Positions 1 through 8,667 of a stretch of 64,000 nt of DNA are shown piece by piece. Each line of letters opens with the position of its first letter. Positions within the stretch are counted from its first letter, which is position 1. Origin of the DNA: Metapseudomonas sp043392685 (GTDB taxonomy: Bacteria > Pseudomonadota > Gammaproteobacteria > Pseudomonadales > Pseudomonadaceae); the NCBI GenBank assembly GCA_043392685.1, contig JBHZGM010000022.1; one strand, given 5' to 3'. The notes beneath the pieces were generated by a model. That model worked only from the letters and a program-made list of their open reading frames with translations. It did no database searches and was not told the DNA's origin. The translations under genes and the position numbers were made by a program.

Positions 1-118
1 AAGATCAATAGGATGCACGGCGGCAGCAGGGAGTGGGGGTTGGTTCGTTTGGCGACTGCCAATTTACCCACTTCCCTGACTGTCAACTCGCTCTTCCCCC
101 AGACTCCGCGAAGAACCA

Positions 119-146
119 CAAAAAAGCCCGGCGCAAGGCCGGGCTG
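119..146 (-). terminator. Rho-independent terminator of the dct operon
   Basis: Read on the minus strand, a GC-rich hairpin with arms AGCCCGGC and GCCGGGCT is followed by six T residues, about 30 bases after the dctM stop codon. It closes the dctPQM operon. No gene is visible between here and the left edge. Confidence 0.85.
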
Positions 147-175
147 AAACGCATCACGGGGAGATGCGCAAGGGA

Positions 176-1459
176 TCAGGTCATGCCCAGCCAGTTGGGC
201 AGGGCGAGGGATATCCAGGGCACGTAGGTGACCAGGACGAGGAAGGCCAGCAGGAGCATCAGCCAGGGCATGGCCGCGCGGATGGTCGAGGTCAGCGGCA
301 TGCCGGTCACTGCGGAGGTGACGAACAGGTTGAGCCCCACTGGCGGCGTCACCAGCCCGATCTCGAGGTTGACCACCATGATGATGCCGAGATGGATGGG
401 GTCGATGCCCAGTTTCATTGCGATGGGGAACATGATCGGCGCCAGAATCAGGATGATCGCCGAGGGCTCCATGAAGGCGCCGGCGATCAGCAGCACGATG
501 TTCACCACCAGCAGGAAGGTCACCGGCGTCAGGCCGGCGTCGATCACCCAGGCGGTGATCTGCTGCGGCAGCTGTTCGGTGGTCAGCACATGGGCGAAGA
601 GCATGGCGTTGGCGATGATGAACATCAGCATGATCGACAGCTTGCCGGACTCCAGCAGCACCTTGGGTGTCTCGCTGAGCTTCATGTCCTTGTAGACGAA
701 CAGAGCGATGAAGGCCGAGTAGACCGCTGCCACCGCTGCGGCTTCAGTGGGCGTGAACATGCCGGAGTAGATGCCGCCGAGGATGATCAGCATCAGCAGC
801 AGGCCCCAGATGGCCTTGCGCCCGGCCGTGAGCCATTCGCCGAAGGTGGCGCGAGGCAGGGCGGGCAGGTTCTTTTTCACCGCTACCACGTAGATCGCCA
901 CCATCAGTACAACGCCGAGCATGATGCCTGGCACCACGCCGGCCATGAACAGCTTGCCCACCGAGGTTTCGGTCGCCGCTGCGTACACCACCATCACGAT
1001 CGATGGCGGAATCAGGATGCCCAGCGTACCGGCATTGCAGACGATGCCGGCGCCGAACGACTGCGGGTAACCGGAGCGCACCATGCCGGCGATGGCGATG
1101 GAACCGACGGCGGCGACCGTCGCCGGGCTGGAGCCGGACAGCGCGGCGAAGAGCATGCAGGCCAGTACCGCGGCAATCGCCAGGCCGCCACGGATGTGGC
1201 CGACACAGGCGTTGGCGAAATCGATCAGGCGACGCGCGACACCGCCGGTGGTCATGAAGGCACCGGCCAGCAGGAAGAACGGGATCGCCAGGAGGGTGTA
1301 GTGCTCGGAGGTCTCGAACAGCTTGATCGCCAGGGAGCGCACCGAGTCCGGGCTGAACAGGATGATGGTCATGGAGCCGGCCAGCCCCAGGGAGATGGCG
1401 ATAGGCACGCCGATGAACATCAGCAGGAACAGCAGGAAGAAAAGGAACAGGACTGTCAT
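176..1459 (-). CDS. dctM: TRAP transporter large membrane subunit DctM
   Basis: This is the 427-residue, roughly 12-helix permease subunit of a tripartite ATP-independent periplasmic transporter. It couples sodium influx to uptake of an organic acid delivered by the DctP binding protein. The hydrophobic start (TVLFLFFLLFLLMFIGVPIA) and the late motif GLVTPPVGLNLFV are typical of DctM, and the length is normal. Its ATG overlaps the stop of dctQ by four bases (ATGA), so translation is probably coupled. It is the last gene of the dctP-dctQ-dctM operon and is followed by a strong terminator. The C4-dicarboxylate assignment rests mainly on the neighbouring DctP. Confidence 0.95.
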   Translation of the reverse strand: MTVLFLFFLLFLLMFIGVPIAISLGLAGSMTIILFSPDSVRSLAIKLFETSEHYTLLAIPFFLLAGAFMTTGGVARRLIDFANACVGHIRGGLAIAAVLACMLFAALSGSSPATVAAVGSIAIAGMVRSGYPQSFGAGIVCNAGTLGILIPPSIVMVVYAAATETSVGKLFMAGVVPGIMLGVVLMVAIYVVAVKKNLPALPRATFGEWLTAGRKAIWGLLLMLIILGGIYSGMFTPTEAAAVAAVYSAFIALFVYKDMKLSETPKVLLESGKLSIMLMFIIANAMLFAHVLTTEQLPQQITAWVIDAGLTPVTFLLVVNIVLLIAGAFMEPSAIILILAPIMFPIAMKLGIDPIHLGIIMVVNLEIGLVTPPVGLNLFVTSAVTGMPLTSTIRAAMPWLMLLLAFLVLVTYVPWISLALPNWLGMT

Positions 1460-2103
1460 TTCGCGTCTTCCTTGTGCGGGCTGTCTTCGTGCTCGGTGAG
1501 CTTCAGCGCCTCGGCGGCTTCATCCGCAAGGCCCAGACCTGTCTGCTGATCCTTGAGGATGCGCACGAGGATCTCGGCGAAACGGATGAACACCAGGGTG
1601 AAGCCGAGCGGCAGGATCAGGCCGATATGCCACTGCTGCACGCCGAAGTGGCCGAGGTCTTCTGCACCGATGGCGGCGGTGAAGAGGGTCTGTACCCATT
1701 CGAAGCTCGCCACTGCCATGAGGCCGGCGTAAACCAGGCAGCACAGGCACGCGATGATTCCAATGATTCGCTGGAGGTGGCGCGGGGCCAGCTTGACCAG
1801 CGCGTCGACGCCGATGTGGCCGGCGGTACGCACGCCATAGGCCAGGCCGAAGAAAATCAGCCAGGCGAACAGCGCCTTGGTCAGGGCGTTGCTCCAGGTC
1901 ATGGCCTGGGCCATGGCGAGGATGGCATCGCCAATGGCGAACAGCATGTCGCTGGCCGCCTGCCAGCGATCGGCCAGGTCGTAGAACAGGGTGTAGAGGT
2001 TGTTGAGGATGACGTAGACGAAGGTCACCAGCGTCATGGCCGCCAGGAGAAAGGCGATGAAGCCTTCCTCGAAGTGGTCCCAGGCTCGTCGCAGAGCGTT
2101 CAT
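1456..2103 (-). CDS. dctQ: TRAP transporter small membrane subunit DctQ
   Basis: A 215-residue inner-membrane protein with four hydrophobic stretches, the small permease subunit that joins DctM in the TRAP complex. I chose the start MNALRRAW at 2103 because GGGAG lies nine bases upstream. The reading frame stays open further upstream, but that extension is arginine- and proline-rich and not membrane-like. The N-terminus reads DHFEEGFIAFLLAAMTLVTF, which is typical of DctQ. It lies between dctP (74-base gap) and dctM (four-base overlap). It is somewhat longer than many DctQ proteins. Confidence 0.92.
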   Translation of the reverse strand: MNALRRAWDHFEEGFIAFLLAAMTLVTFVYVILNNLYTLFYDLADRWQAASDMLFAIGDAILAMAQAMTWSNALTKALFAWLIFFGLAYGVRTAGHIGVDALVKLAPRHLQRIIGIIACLCCLVYAGLMAVASFEWVQTLFTAAIGAEDLGHFGVQQWHIGLILPLGFTLVFIRFAEILVRILKDQQTGLGLADEAAEALKLTEHEDSPHKEDAK

Positions 2104-2177
2104 GGATGGCATCTCCCGATGGCAGAAGCGTCGTGGGGCCGGAGTTGGCGGAAAACCGCCAGCTCCGGACGATCGTC

Positions 2178-3173
2178 TTACTGGGCCTGGTTGGCGGCTT
2201 CGGCTGCCTTGATCAGATCGGGACCGATCTCGGCTTCGAACTTCTTCCACACCGGCTTCATGGCTTCGCGCCATTCGTTGCGCTGCTCGGGGGTCAGCTC
2301 GATGATTTCGCTGGTCTTGGCCTCGATGATGCGTTGCTTGTCGCCCTGGTTCAGCGCCTCGGCCTGCTTGTTCACTTCGTCGGTCACTTCCACCGTGATC
2401 TTCTCCAGCTCGGAACGTACGTCAGCTGGCAGACCGTTCCAGAACTTGGTGTTGGTGATCAGCATGTAGTCGAGCACGCCATGGTTGGACTCGGTGATGT
2501 ACTTCTGCACCTCGTGCATCTTCTGCGAGTAGATGTTCGACCAGGGGTTCTCGGCGCCGTTGACCACGCCGGTCTGCAGACCCTGGTAAACCTCCGCGAA
2601 GCTCATCTTGCGCGGGTTGGCGCGTACGGCCTTGAACTGCTCCTCCAGCACGGCAGAGGCCTGCACACGGAACTTCAGGCCACGGGCGTCCTTGGGCACG
2701 CGCAGCGGTTTGTTCGCCGAGAGTTGTTTCATGCCGTTGTGCCAGTAGCCCAGTCCGGTGATGTTCTTGCTTTCCATGGACTTGAGCAGGGCCTGGCCTT
2801 CCGGGCTGTGCTGGAAGCGGTCTACCGCCTGGATGTCGTCGAACAGGAATGGCAGGTCGAACAGCTGCACCTGCTTGGTGTACTGCTCGAACTTGGCCAG
2901 CGAAGGGGCGATCAGTTGCACGTCGCCGAGCAACAAGGCTTCCATTTCCTTGCCGTCACCGAAAAGCGAGGAGTTGGGATAGACCTCCACCTTCACTTTT
3001 CCGGGCAGGCGTTCTTCCGCGAGCTTCTTGAACAGCAATGCGCCTTGTCCCTTGGGCGTGTGTTCAGCCACGACGTGAGAGAACTTGATCACGATGGGAT
3101 CGGCGGCCTGGGCCAGGCCGGCGGCGCCCAGGGCAAGGGCACAGGCGAGTGCTTTCAGAGCAGGTTTGAACAT
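2178..3173 (-). CDS. dctP: TRAP transporter C4-dicarboxylate-binding protein DctP
   Basis: A 331-residue periplasmic binding protein that captures succinate, fumarate or malate and hands them to DctQM. Residues 1-23 are a Sec signal peptide ending AQA. The mature protein carries family motifs such as IKFSHVVAEHTPKGQGA and the C-terminal ELTPEQRNEWR. From memory it is very close to the P. aeruginosa dicarboxylate DctP. The start at 3173 has AGAGGA eight bases upstream; an in-frame extension toward 3398 is not protein-like. A consensus sigma-54 promoter lies about 160 bases upstream, which fits the known DctB/DctD and RpoN control of dicarboxylate uptake. Confidence 0.95.
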   Translation of the reverse strand: MFKPALKALACALALGAAGLAQAADPIVIKFSHVVAEHTPKGQGALLFKKLAEERLPGKVKVEVYPNSSLFGDGKEMEALLLGDVQLIAPSLAKFEQYTKQVQLFDLPFLFDDIQAVDRFQHSPEGQALLKSMESKNITGLGYWHNGMKQLSANKPLRVPKDARGLKFRVQASAVLEEQFKAVRANPRKMSFAEVYQGLQTGVVNGAENPWSNIYSQKMHEVQKYITESNHGVLDYMLITNTKFWNGLPADVRSELEKITVEVTDEVNKQAEALNQGDKQRIIEAKTSEIIELTPEQRNEWREAMKPVWKKFEAEIGPDLIKAAEAANQAQ

Positions 3174-3330
3174 TGATGCGTCCTCTTGTTGTTCTTGATC
3201 AGATCTGGACAGACAGGGGCTGTCTGAGCGAGGCAACAAGAAGGAGTCTAGGTGGGCAACTGCGAATTGGGCGGTCAGGTTGTAAAAACGCAGCTTGGAT
3301 AGTTCTTGTTGTCCCGCGTGGTGGCGCAAG

Positions 3331-3346
3331 AGCAAGCGCCGTGCCA
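3331..3346 (-). promoter_or_regulatory. Sigma-54 (-24/-12) promoter of dctPQM
   Basis: On the minus strand this reads TGGCACGGCGCTTGCT, an exact match to the RpoN consensus TGGCAC-N5-TTGCT with correct spacing. Transcription would start near 3320 and give a leader of about 150 bases before dctP. RpoN control of C4-dicarboxylate TRAP transporters by DctD is established in Pseudomonas. Confidence 0.9.
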
Positions 3347-3411
3347 GCACGCTGAAAGGCAGCATTTTCGCCGGGGGAGGGTGAATACGGCCGTTCACCG
3401 CTCAAGGTGGG

Positions 3412-3459
3412 TGGCGGATATCCGCCAGGTTTTCCGTGAATGATGGCGGATATCCGCCA
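3412..3459. promoter_or_regulatory. Tandem 16-bp palindromes, probable activator (DctD-type) sites
   Basis: The perfect palindrome TGGCGGATATCCGCCA occurs at 3412-3427 and again at 3444-3459. Their centres are 32 bases apart, close to three helical turns, so both lie on the same DNA face. They sit about 100 and 132 bases upstream of the predicted sigma-54 start, the usual place for an enhancer-binding protein. Assignment to DctD is inference from the operon they precede. Confidence 0.7.
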
Positions 3460-3621
3460 GGCTGCGGAACTGGCGCGCCCCCTCTCCCGCTTGCGGGAGA
3501 GGGGGCGGGGGAGAGGGCAGTGTCGGCTGGTCCGGAGTTTGAGAAATCTGCTGCCAGTGGGCTCCCTTCAACACCACAACAACTAACGCAGACAGAGCCT
3601 TGTTCGTTTCCACATTCCGGC

Positions 3622-4761
3622 TCAGGCCAGATCGGGATGATGGAGCGGAGCCTTCTCGATGGTGCGTTCGGCAATCTCCTTCAGCCGCTTCATGGATTCG
3701 ACCGACTCGCGGTCGATCCTGCCGCGCATCACCAGCCAGTTCGCAATTCGCATGGCGAATCCGGAAAAGCCGTACTCCAGGGTGCGCACGAAGCGGGTGC
3801 CGCTCGCCGTGCTTTCGCATTCATAGGTCAGCACCAGATCCACTCCATGGCTACCCCGGGCGGTGGCGCGCCAGCGGCGGCCGGGGCTGTACTCGGCGAC
3901 GTCCCAACTCAGGTGCCCGGCACGCCCGCCCGCGTGGATGTCTTCCTCGAAGTGGCTGCCGGCCGGCAGAGGCCCCGCGGCGCCGTCCACCCGCAGGGAG
4001 GAGGGGTGCCACTCCGGCCAGCGGGTGACGCTGGCGGCATAGGCCAGGACCCGCTCGGGGCCGCGGTCGATTTCCACTTCGTGCTGCAGTCGGGTCATGG
4101 CGCGCTCCTGTTCCAGTGGCTCCCAGTAGAGGCTTCCCTTGAGCCAGTCCATCAGCGGGAAAACCAGGTTGAAGTTGTGGGTCTGCATCAGGTCCCGGCG
4201 ATGGTGCAGTTCGTGCAGCCGGCGCATGTGGCGGATCCAGGGCAGGTGCGAGACCGGGTGGTCGGCAGGCAGGTGTTCGCAGGCGTGGAAGATTTCGTAG
4301 CTCAGGTAGCCGGCCAGCAGGGTGCTGGCGAACAGGGCGGCGACGTTGCTGTTGAGCCGTGACAGCAGCCACCAGGCGGCGAACAGGCCGACGCTGTAGA
4401 ACACAATCAGCCAGGCAGGGAAGAGGATCACCCGCCAGTCCCGGGCGGAGTCCCAGGTCATGCGCCCGGCGACGAAGAAGCTGTGGTGGTCTCCGGTGTG
4501 GCGCTTGTAGAACATCCCGCCCACGCGCGTCTTGTGGTGGCCCAGGTTCTTGTGGATGGCGTACTCGCCCCAGTTGAAGAACACCAGCGCCGCCGGCACC
4601 ACCAGCCACTCCCAGGCTTTCACCTGTTCCAGCTGGCCGATGAAGAACGTCAGGCAGGCAGCGCCGTAGAGCAGTACGAAACCGCCGTGCAACCGGGCGT
4701 TGTAGAGGGGGTGGATGCCCGCTCGATAGCGCTCGCGAAACGCCTGGGTGTCGTGGCTCAT
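3622..4761 (-). CDS. Membrane fatty-acid-hydroxylase-like / SRPBCC fusion protein
   Basis: A 379-residue protein in two parts. Residues 1-215 have hydrophobic helices and histidine clusters of the fatty acid hydroxylase superfamily: H70, H75-H76, H88, H92-H93, H159, H163, H183 and H186-H187. These would bind two irons for oxidation of a lipid substrate at the membrane. Residues about 225-365 look like a soluble SRPBCC (START-like) domain that could hold a hydrophobic ligand (ERVLAYAASVTRWPEWHPSS). GGAG sits upstream of the ATG at 4761. It stands alone between the dct locus and the iron-uptake locus. The substrate is unknown. The two-domain reading comes from motif inspection only. Confidence 0.75.
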   Translation of the reverse strand: MSHDTQAFRERYRAGIHPLYNARLHGGFVLLYGAACLTFFIGQLEQVKAWEWLVVPAALVFFNWGEYAIHKNLGHHKTRVGGMFYKRHTGDHHSFFVAGRMTWDSARDWRVILFPAWLIVFYSVGLFAAWWLLSRLNSNVAALFASTLLAGYLSYEIFHACEHLPADHPVSHLPWIRHMRRLHELHHRRDLMQTHNFNLVFPLMDWLKGSLYWEPLEQERAMTRLQHEVEIDRGPERVLAYAASVTRWPEWHPSSLRVDGAAGPLPAGSHFEEDIHAGGRAGHLSWDVAEYSPGRRWRATARGSHGVDLVLTYECESTASGTRFVRTLEYGFSGFAMRIANWLVMRGRIDRESVESMKRLKEIAERTIEKAPLHHPDLA

Positions 4762-4835
4762 GGCTGCTCCGGCAGTCTTGTTGGTGTGCCCCGCAGTCTA
4801 GTGAGGGTTCCCGTCTTATGAAGCGGGGTTTCCGG

Positions 4836-5036
4836 TTATTCGTGAATTTTGGCAGAAGTGTCGGCCTCGCGCGGTCGGCGCAGCAGCGGCCAGGTGCCGA
4901 TCATGGCGGGTACGCCCAGGCCGAGCCAGGACAGGGCGTCCCACCAGCCGTCGCCGAGCAGGGCGCTGAACAGTCCCAGGGTGCAGAGCAGGCCGATGAG
5001 CGTGGGCAGGATGAAAGTGGATTGCCGCCAGTTCAT
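4836..5036 (-). CDS. Small membrane protein coupled to the PepSY protein
   Basis: A 66-residue protein with two hydrophobic segments (about residues 8-28 and 33-50) and a charged tail. Its ATG overlaps the stop of the upstream PepSY gene by four bases (ATGA), so it is almost certainly translated with it. It is the last gene of the siderophore locus. I do not recognise a family. A role as a small partner of the PepSY inner-membrane protein is inferred only from the coupling. Confidence 0.7.
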   Translation of the reverse strand: MNWRQSTFILPTLIGLLCTLGLFSALLGDGWWDALSWLGLGVPAMIGTWPLLRRPREADTSAKIHE

Positions 5037-6163
5037 GCCGTGGCTTCCTCGGTCGAACGCTGACCGGCGCTGCGCCGTTGGCGAACCCACCAGAGATACA
5101 GGCCGCTGCCGAGCACGATGATGGTGAGGATATCCAGCGCGGCCCAGAGCAATTGCATGGGACGGCCGCCGTAGTCGCCGAAGTGCAGCGGCTGCGACAT
5201 TGCCAGGGCGTCCATGTACCAGGGTCGCTGGGCCACGGCGGTGACCTCCAGGGTGCGGGCATCGATCAGCACCGGCGTCCACAGGTGGGCGGTGAGGTGC
5301 GTGCTGCCGACCATGAATACCGTGTAGTGATGCTCGCTGGAGAAACGGGTGCCGGGGAAGGCGATGAAATCCGCCTGCATGCCGGGCAGGGCCCTGGCGG
5401 CGATCTTCAGGACGTTGTCCGCCGGAGCGCGAGCGGTGAGCGGCGGCGCATGGCGGTAGGGCTCCACCAGGGCGCTGAGGGCGTCCTGGCGCCAGGCACT
5501 GATCAGCAGGTCGGCGCAGGCGCTGATGACGCCGGTGACGCCGACCACCAGCGCCCAGGTCAGGGTGACGACGCCGATCAGGTTGTGCAGGTCCAGCCAG
5601 CGGGTCCGGCGCGAGCGCTGGTGGCGCACTTCGGCGAACTTCAGGCGGCGCATGAAGGGCGAGTAGAGCACCACGCCGGAAACGATGGCGACCACGAAGA
5701 GTACGCCCATCAAGGCCAGCAGCAGCTTGCCGGGCAACCCGGCGAACAGGTCGACGTGCAGGCGCAGGATGAACATCAGCACGCCGCCGTTGGCAGCCGG
5801 CATGGCCACTGGCTCGCCGCTGCGGGCGTCGAGCATGAAGGTGTGGGAGGCGTTGGGTTCGGTGCCGGCGGTGGCGGCGGTGATCGCGACCACGCCATTG
5901 GGCTCGTCCTTTTCAAAACCCAGGTACTGCACCACCTCGCCGGGTCGGTGGCGCTGGGCGGCCTCCACCAGCTGCTGCAGGCCCAGGTGCGGTGCGTCCG
6001 CTGGCATTTCGCGCAGCTCGGGCGCTTCACCCAACAGCTGTTCCAGCTCGTGGTGGAAGATCAGCGGCAAGCCGGTAAGGGCGAGCATCAGCAGGAAAAG
6101 GGTGCAGATCAGGCTGGTCCAGCTATGGATGCCGGACCAACGGCGGATGGTGCTGCTTTGCAT
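5033..6163 (-). CDS. PepSY-associated inner-membrane protein (iron uptake)
   Basis: A 376-residue inner-membrane protein of the PepSY-TM family. It has an N-terminal helix (residues 15-36), a long periplasmic region, a central pair of helices and a C-terminal helix near residue 345. The opening RRWSGIHSWTSLICTLFLLM is typical. Members near siderophore receptors, such as FoxB of P. aeruginosa, have been described as inner-membrane reductases that release iron from the ferric siderophore. It follows the TonB receptor by 62 bases on the same strand, so a role in handling the imported siderophore is likely. AGGGA precedes the ATG. Confidence 0.85.
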   Translation of the reverse strand: MQSSTIRRWSGIHSWTSLICTLFLLMLALTGLPLIFHHELEQLLGEAPELREMPADAPHLGLQQLVEAAQRHRPGEVVQYLGFEKDEPNGVVAITAATAGTEPNASHTFMLDARSGEPVAMPAANGGVLMFILRLHVDLFAGLPGKLLLALMGVLFVVAIVSGVVLYSPFMRRLKFAEVRHQRSRRTRWLDLHNLIGVVTLTWALVVGVTGVISACADLLISAWRQDALSALVEPYRHAPPLTARAPADNVLKIAARALPGMQADFIAFPGTRFSSEHHYTVFMVGSTHLTAHLWTPVLIDARTLEVTAVAQRPWYMDALAMSQPLHFGDYGGRPMQLLWAALDILTIIVLGSGLYLWWVRQRRSAGQRSTEEATA

Positions 6164-6225
6164 GGCGAATCCCTGTTGCGTGGACTGCCCGCCGGGGGCA
6201 GCCCTTGTTCGTGATCGCGCGAGGC

Positions 6226-8604
6226 TCAGAACCTGTAGTTCACGCTGCCGATCACGCTGCGTTCGTCACCGTAGTAGCACCAGTAGCCGTCGCACGTGGA
6301 CAGGTACTCCTTGTTGAACAGGTTCTTCGCGTCCAGCGCTACGGAAACGCCTCGCAACGAGCTGTTCAGACGACCCAGGTCGTAGTGCACGGAGGCGTCG
6401 TAGACGGTGTAGGAGCCGGTGTGGCCCAGCCAAGTGTTGGCGGTGTTGCCGTAGCTGTCACCGACGTAGCGCACGCCACCTGCAACGCCGAAGCCGTCGA
6501 GAATGCCGCTGTGCCAGGTGTAGTCGACCCAGGCGGTGGCCTGGTTGCGCGGCACCTGGGGCATACGGTTGCCCTTGTCCGGGCCTTTCTGGATTTCGCT
6601 GTCGGTGTAGCTGTAGGAGGCCACCAGCTTGAGGTTCTCGTTGACGTCGGCGGTGGCTTCCAGTTCCAGGCCGCGCACTTCCAGCTCGCCGATCTGGCGG
6701 GTCACGTTGCCTTCGGTGACGCTGACGTTGGTCTGGGTCAGGTCGTAGACCGCGGCGGTCAGCATGGCGTCGGTGCCGGGTGGCTGGTACTTGATGCCGA
6801 CTTCGTACTGCTTGCCCTCGGTGGGTTCGAAGGAAACGGTGCTGTCGACATTGGCGCCCATGGCCGGCTGGAAGGACTCGGCATAGGAGAAGTACGGGGT
6901 GATGCCGTTGTCGAACAGGTAGCTCAGGCCCAGGTTCCCGCTGAAGGCAACGTCGCGCTGGGTATTGGTGGCATCGTTCTTGTTGAAGAACTCGGTGCCG
7001 GTGTGCACCCAGTCTTCACGGCCGCCGAGGGTCAGGCGCCAGTTGTCCAGGGCGATCTGGTCCTGGATGTAGAGGCCGGTCTGGTAGGTCTTCTGGTTGA
7101 AGTCCTGCAGGGGGAAGTAGGTGACACCGGACATGTCCGCTCCGTAGATCGGATTGTTCACGTTGATCGGCGGTACCCCCATGCCATAGAGCCAGCGGTA
7201 GTTGGTGTTGGCGCGCTGGTGGTCGAGGCCCAGCAGCAGGGTGTGGTCCAGCTGTCCGGTGCTGAAATCGGCCTGGAAGTTGTTGTCCACGGCGAATTGG
7301 CTGATGTCTTCGTCGACGATGCCGGATTCGCGGTTGACGTTGCCGTCGGCGTCGACGCTGTTGAAGGTGGCGACGTTCACCGCCTGGAATTCCAGGTCGC
7401 TCTTGGTGTAGCGCAGGTTCTGGCGGAATTGCCAGACATCGTTGAAGCGGTGCTCGAAGGCGTAGCCCAGCGCGTAGTAGGTACGGTCGTAGAAGTCCCA
7501 GTCCGGCTCGCCAAGGTTCTTGTGGTGCGAGATGTTGCCGAAGGGCGATTCGATCCTGGTGCCTTGCAGCGGCAGGAACTGCCCGGTGATGCCCGTGTCG
7601 TCGCGGGTGTACTGGGAGAGGAAGGTCAGACGGGTGTCGTCGTTGATGTTCCAGGTCAGGCTGGGGGCGATGTTGTAGCGCTTGTCCGGGATGTGGTCGA
7701 TGGGCGTGTTGCTGTCGCGCACGGTGCCGCTGACGCGGTAGAGGAACTGGCCCTCGTCGTCGATCCTGCCGGTGCTGTCGAAGTTGATCTGCTTGTGTTC
7801 GTTGCTGCCGGCCTGCAGCTCCACCTCATTGGCCTGTTCCTCCTGGGGGCGGCGGCTGACCATGTCCAGCAGGCCGCCGGGCGGGGTCTGGCCGTAGACG
7901 GAAGAGGCCGGGCCGCGCAGCACGGCGATGCGCTCCAGGTTCCAGGGCTCGATCTTCGGGTTGGCGAAGGAACCGACCGGCAGCGGCAGGCCATCGAGGA
8001 ACTGGGTCGGCACAAAGCCACGCACCTTCAGCCAGTCGGAGCGGGAGTCGGACCCGTAGCCGCTGCTCATCACGCCTGCGGTGTAGCGCAGCGAGTCGTT
8101 GAGGTTGAGGGTGGGGCGCGAATCCAACTGCTCGCGGGTGATCACGGAGATGGAGCGGGGAACCTCGATGATCGCGGTGTCGGTCTTGGTGCCGGCGGCG
8201 GTGCGGGTGGCGACCATGCCGGTGGTGGGGCCCCAGGCGGTTTCGTAGTAGCGGTTGCCGTCGATGTTCACGTCCGGCAGGTTCATCACTTCATCGGCCT
8301 CGGGGGCCAGGCTGTAGCTGTCGGCGCCGTTCTGCACCAGGCGCAGGTTGCTGCCTTGCAGGGCCTGGGACAGCGCCTGCAGGGGGCTGAGTTCACCCTG
8401 CACGGCTGGCGCGGTCCTGCCGGCGGTCAGGCTCGGGTCGATGCTGATGACGATGCCCGCATCCGCCGCGATGCGAGTCAGGGTGCTGGCCAGCGGGGCG
8501 GACGCTAGTTGGTAGGTCTCGGCCAGCGCCGGGGCGGACAGGCCGCCAAGGGTGACGGCCAGCGTCAGCAGGGTGCGTCGGAACGGGGCGGAAGCAAACT
8601 GCAT
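6226..8604 (-). CDS. TonB-dependent ferric-siderophore receptor with signalling domain
   Basis: A 792-residue outer-membrane receptor. It has a signal peptide ending APALA, an N-terminal STN signalling domain (about residues 28-105), a plug domain (SISVITREQLDSRPTLNLND) and a 22-strand barrel ending in a C-terminal VNYRF. The two cysteines near the end (CDGYWCYY) recall hydroxamate receptors of the FhuA/FiuA/FoxA group, so ferrichrome or ferrioxamine is the likely ligand class. The start at 8604 is chosen because AGGAG lies nine bases upstream; a second ATG at 8613 abuts AGGAG. The STN domain and the adjacent FecR and sigma genes show cell-surface signalling. Confidence 0.92.
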   Translation of the reverse strand: MQFASAPFRRTLLTLAVTLGGLSAPALAETYQLASAPLASTLTRIAADAGIVISIDPSLTAGRTAPAVQGELSPLQALSQALQGSNLRLVQNGADSYSLAPEADEVMNLPDVNIDGNRYYETAWGPTTGMVATRTAAGTKTDTAIIEVPRSISVITREQLDSRPTLNLNDSLRYTAGVMSSGYGSDSRSDWLKVRGFVPTQFLDGLPLPVGSFANPKIEPWNLERIAVLRGPASSVYGQTPPGGLLDMVSRRPQEEQANEVELQAGSNEHKQINFDSTGRIDDEGQFLYRVSGTVRDSNTPIDHIPDKRYNIAPSLTWNINDDTRLTFLSQYTRDDTGITGQFLPLQGTRIESPFGNISHHKNLGEPDWDFYDRTYYALGYAFEHRFNDVWQFRQNLRYTKSDLEFQAVNVATFNSVDADGNVNRESGIVDEDISQFAVDNNFQADFSTGQLDHTLLLGLDHQRANTNYRWLYGMGVPPINVNNPIYGADMSGVTYFPLQDFNQKTYQTGLYIQDQIALDNWRLTLGGREDWVHTGTEFFNKNDATNTQRDVAFSGNLGLSYLFDNGITPYFSYAESFQPAMGANVDSTVSFEPTEGKQYEVGIKYQPPGTDAMLTAAVYDLTQTNVSVTEGNVTRQIGELEVRGLELEATADVNENLKLVASYSYTDSEIQKGPDKGNRMPQVPRNQATAWVDYTWHSGILDGFGVAGGVRYVGDSYGNTANTWLGHTGSYTVYDASVHYDLGRLNSSLRGVSVALDAKNLFNKEYLSTCDGYWCYYGDERSVIGSVNYRF

Positions 8605-8667
8605 TGCGAACATCTCCTAAGTGAGAAATCGTCTCAATGCCTTCTTGCCGAGCCAGAATCGAAAAGT

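Larger units (their letters stand above)
3174..3621. other. Intergenic region upstream of dctP with promoter and hairpin
   Basis: No gene is supported in this 448-base stretch between dctP and the hydroxylase-fusion gene, which are both on the minus strand. It holds the sigma-54 promoter at 3331-3346, two identical 16-base palindromes at 3412-3459, and a long hairpin at 3478-3505. The hairpin has 13-base arms (CCCCCTCTCCCGC / GCGGGAGAGGGGG) and a two-base loop, and resembles the C/G-rich REP-like hairpins scattered through pseudomonad genomes. It may also act as an end signal for the hydroxylase gene, though no T run follows. Confidence 0.7.

Noticed and set aside
164..1549. Long plus-strand open frame (461 codons) over dctM
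   Set aside because: It is a shadow on the opposite strand of a clear gene, His/Gln/Glu-rich with no family features, and results from high GC at third positions.
3478..3505. Long hairpin taken as a terminator of the hydroxylase gene
   Set aside because: It lacks a T run, and similar C/G hairpins occur widely as repeats. It is described only as part of the intergenic region.
6205..8508. 767-codon plus-strand frame opposite the TonB receptor
   Set aside because: The minus strand has an unmistakable receptor with signal peptide and ribosome site. The opposite frame is Val/Gly/Ala-rich and has no domain.
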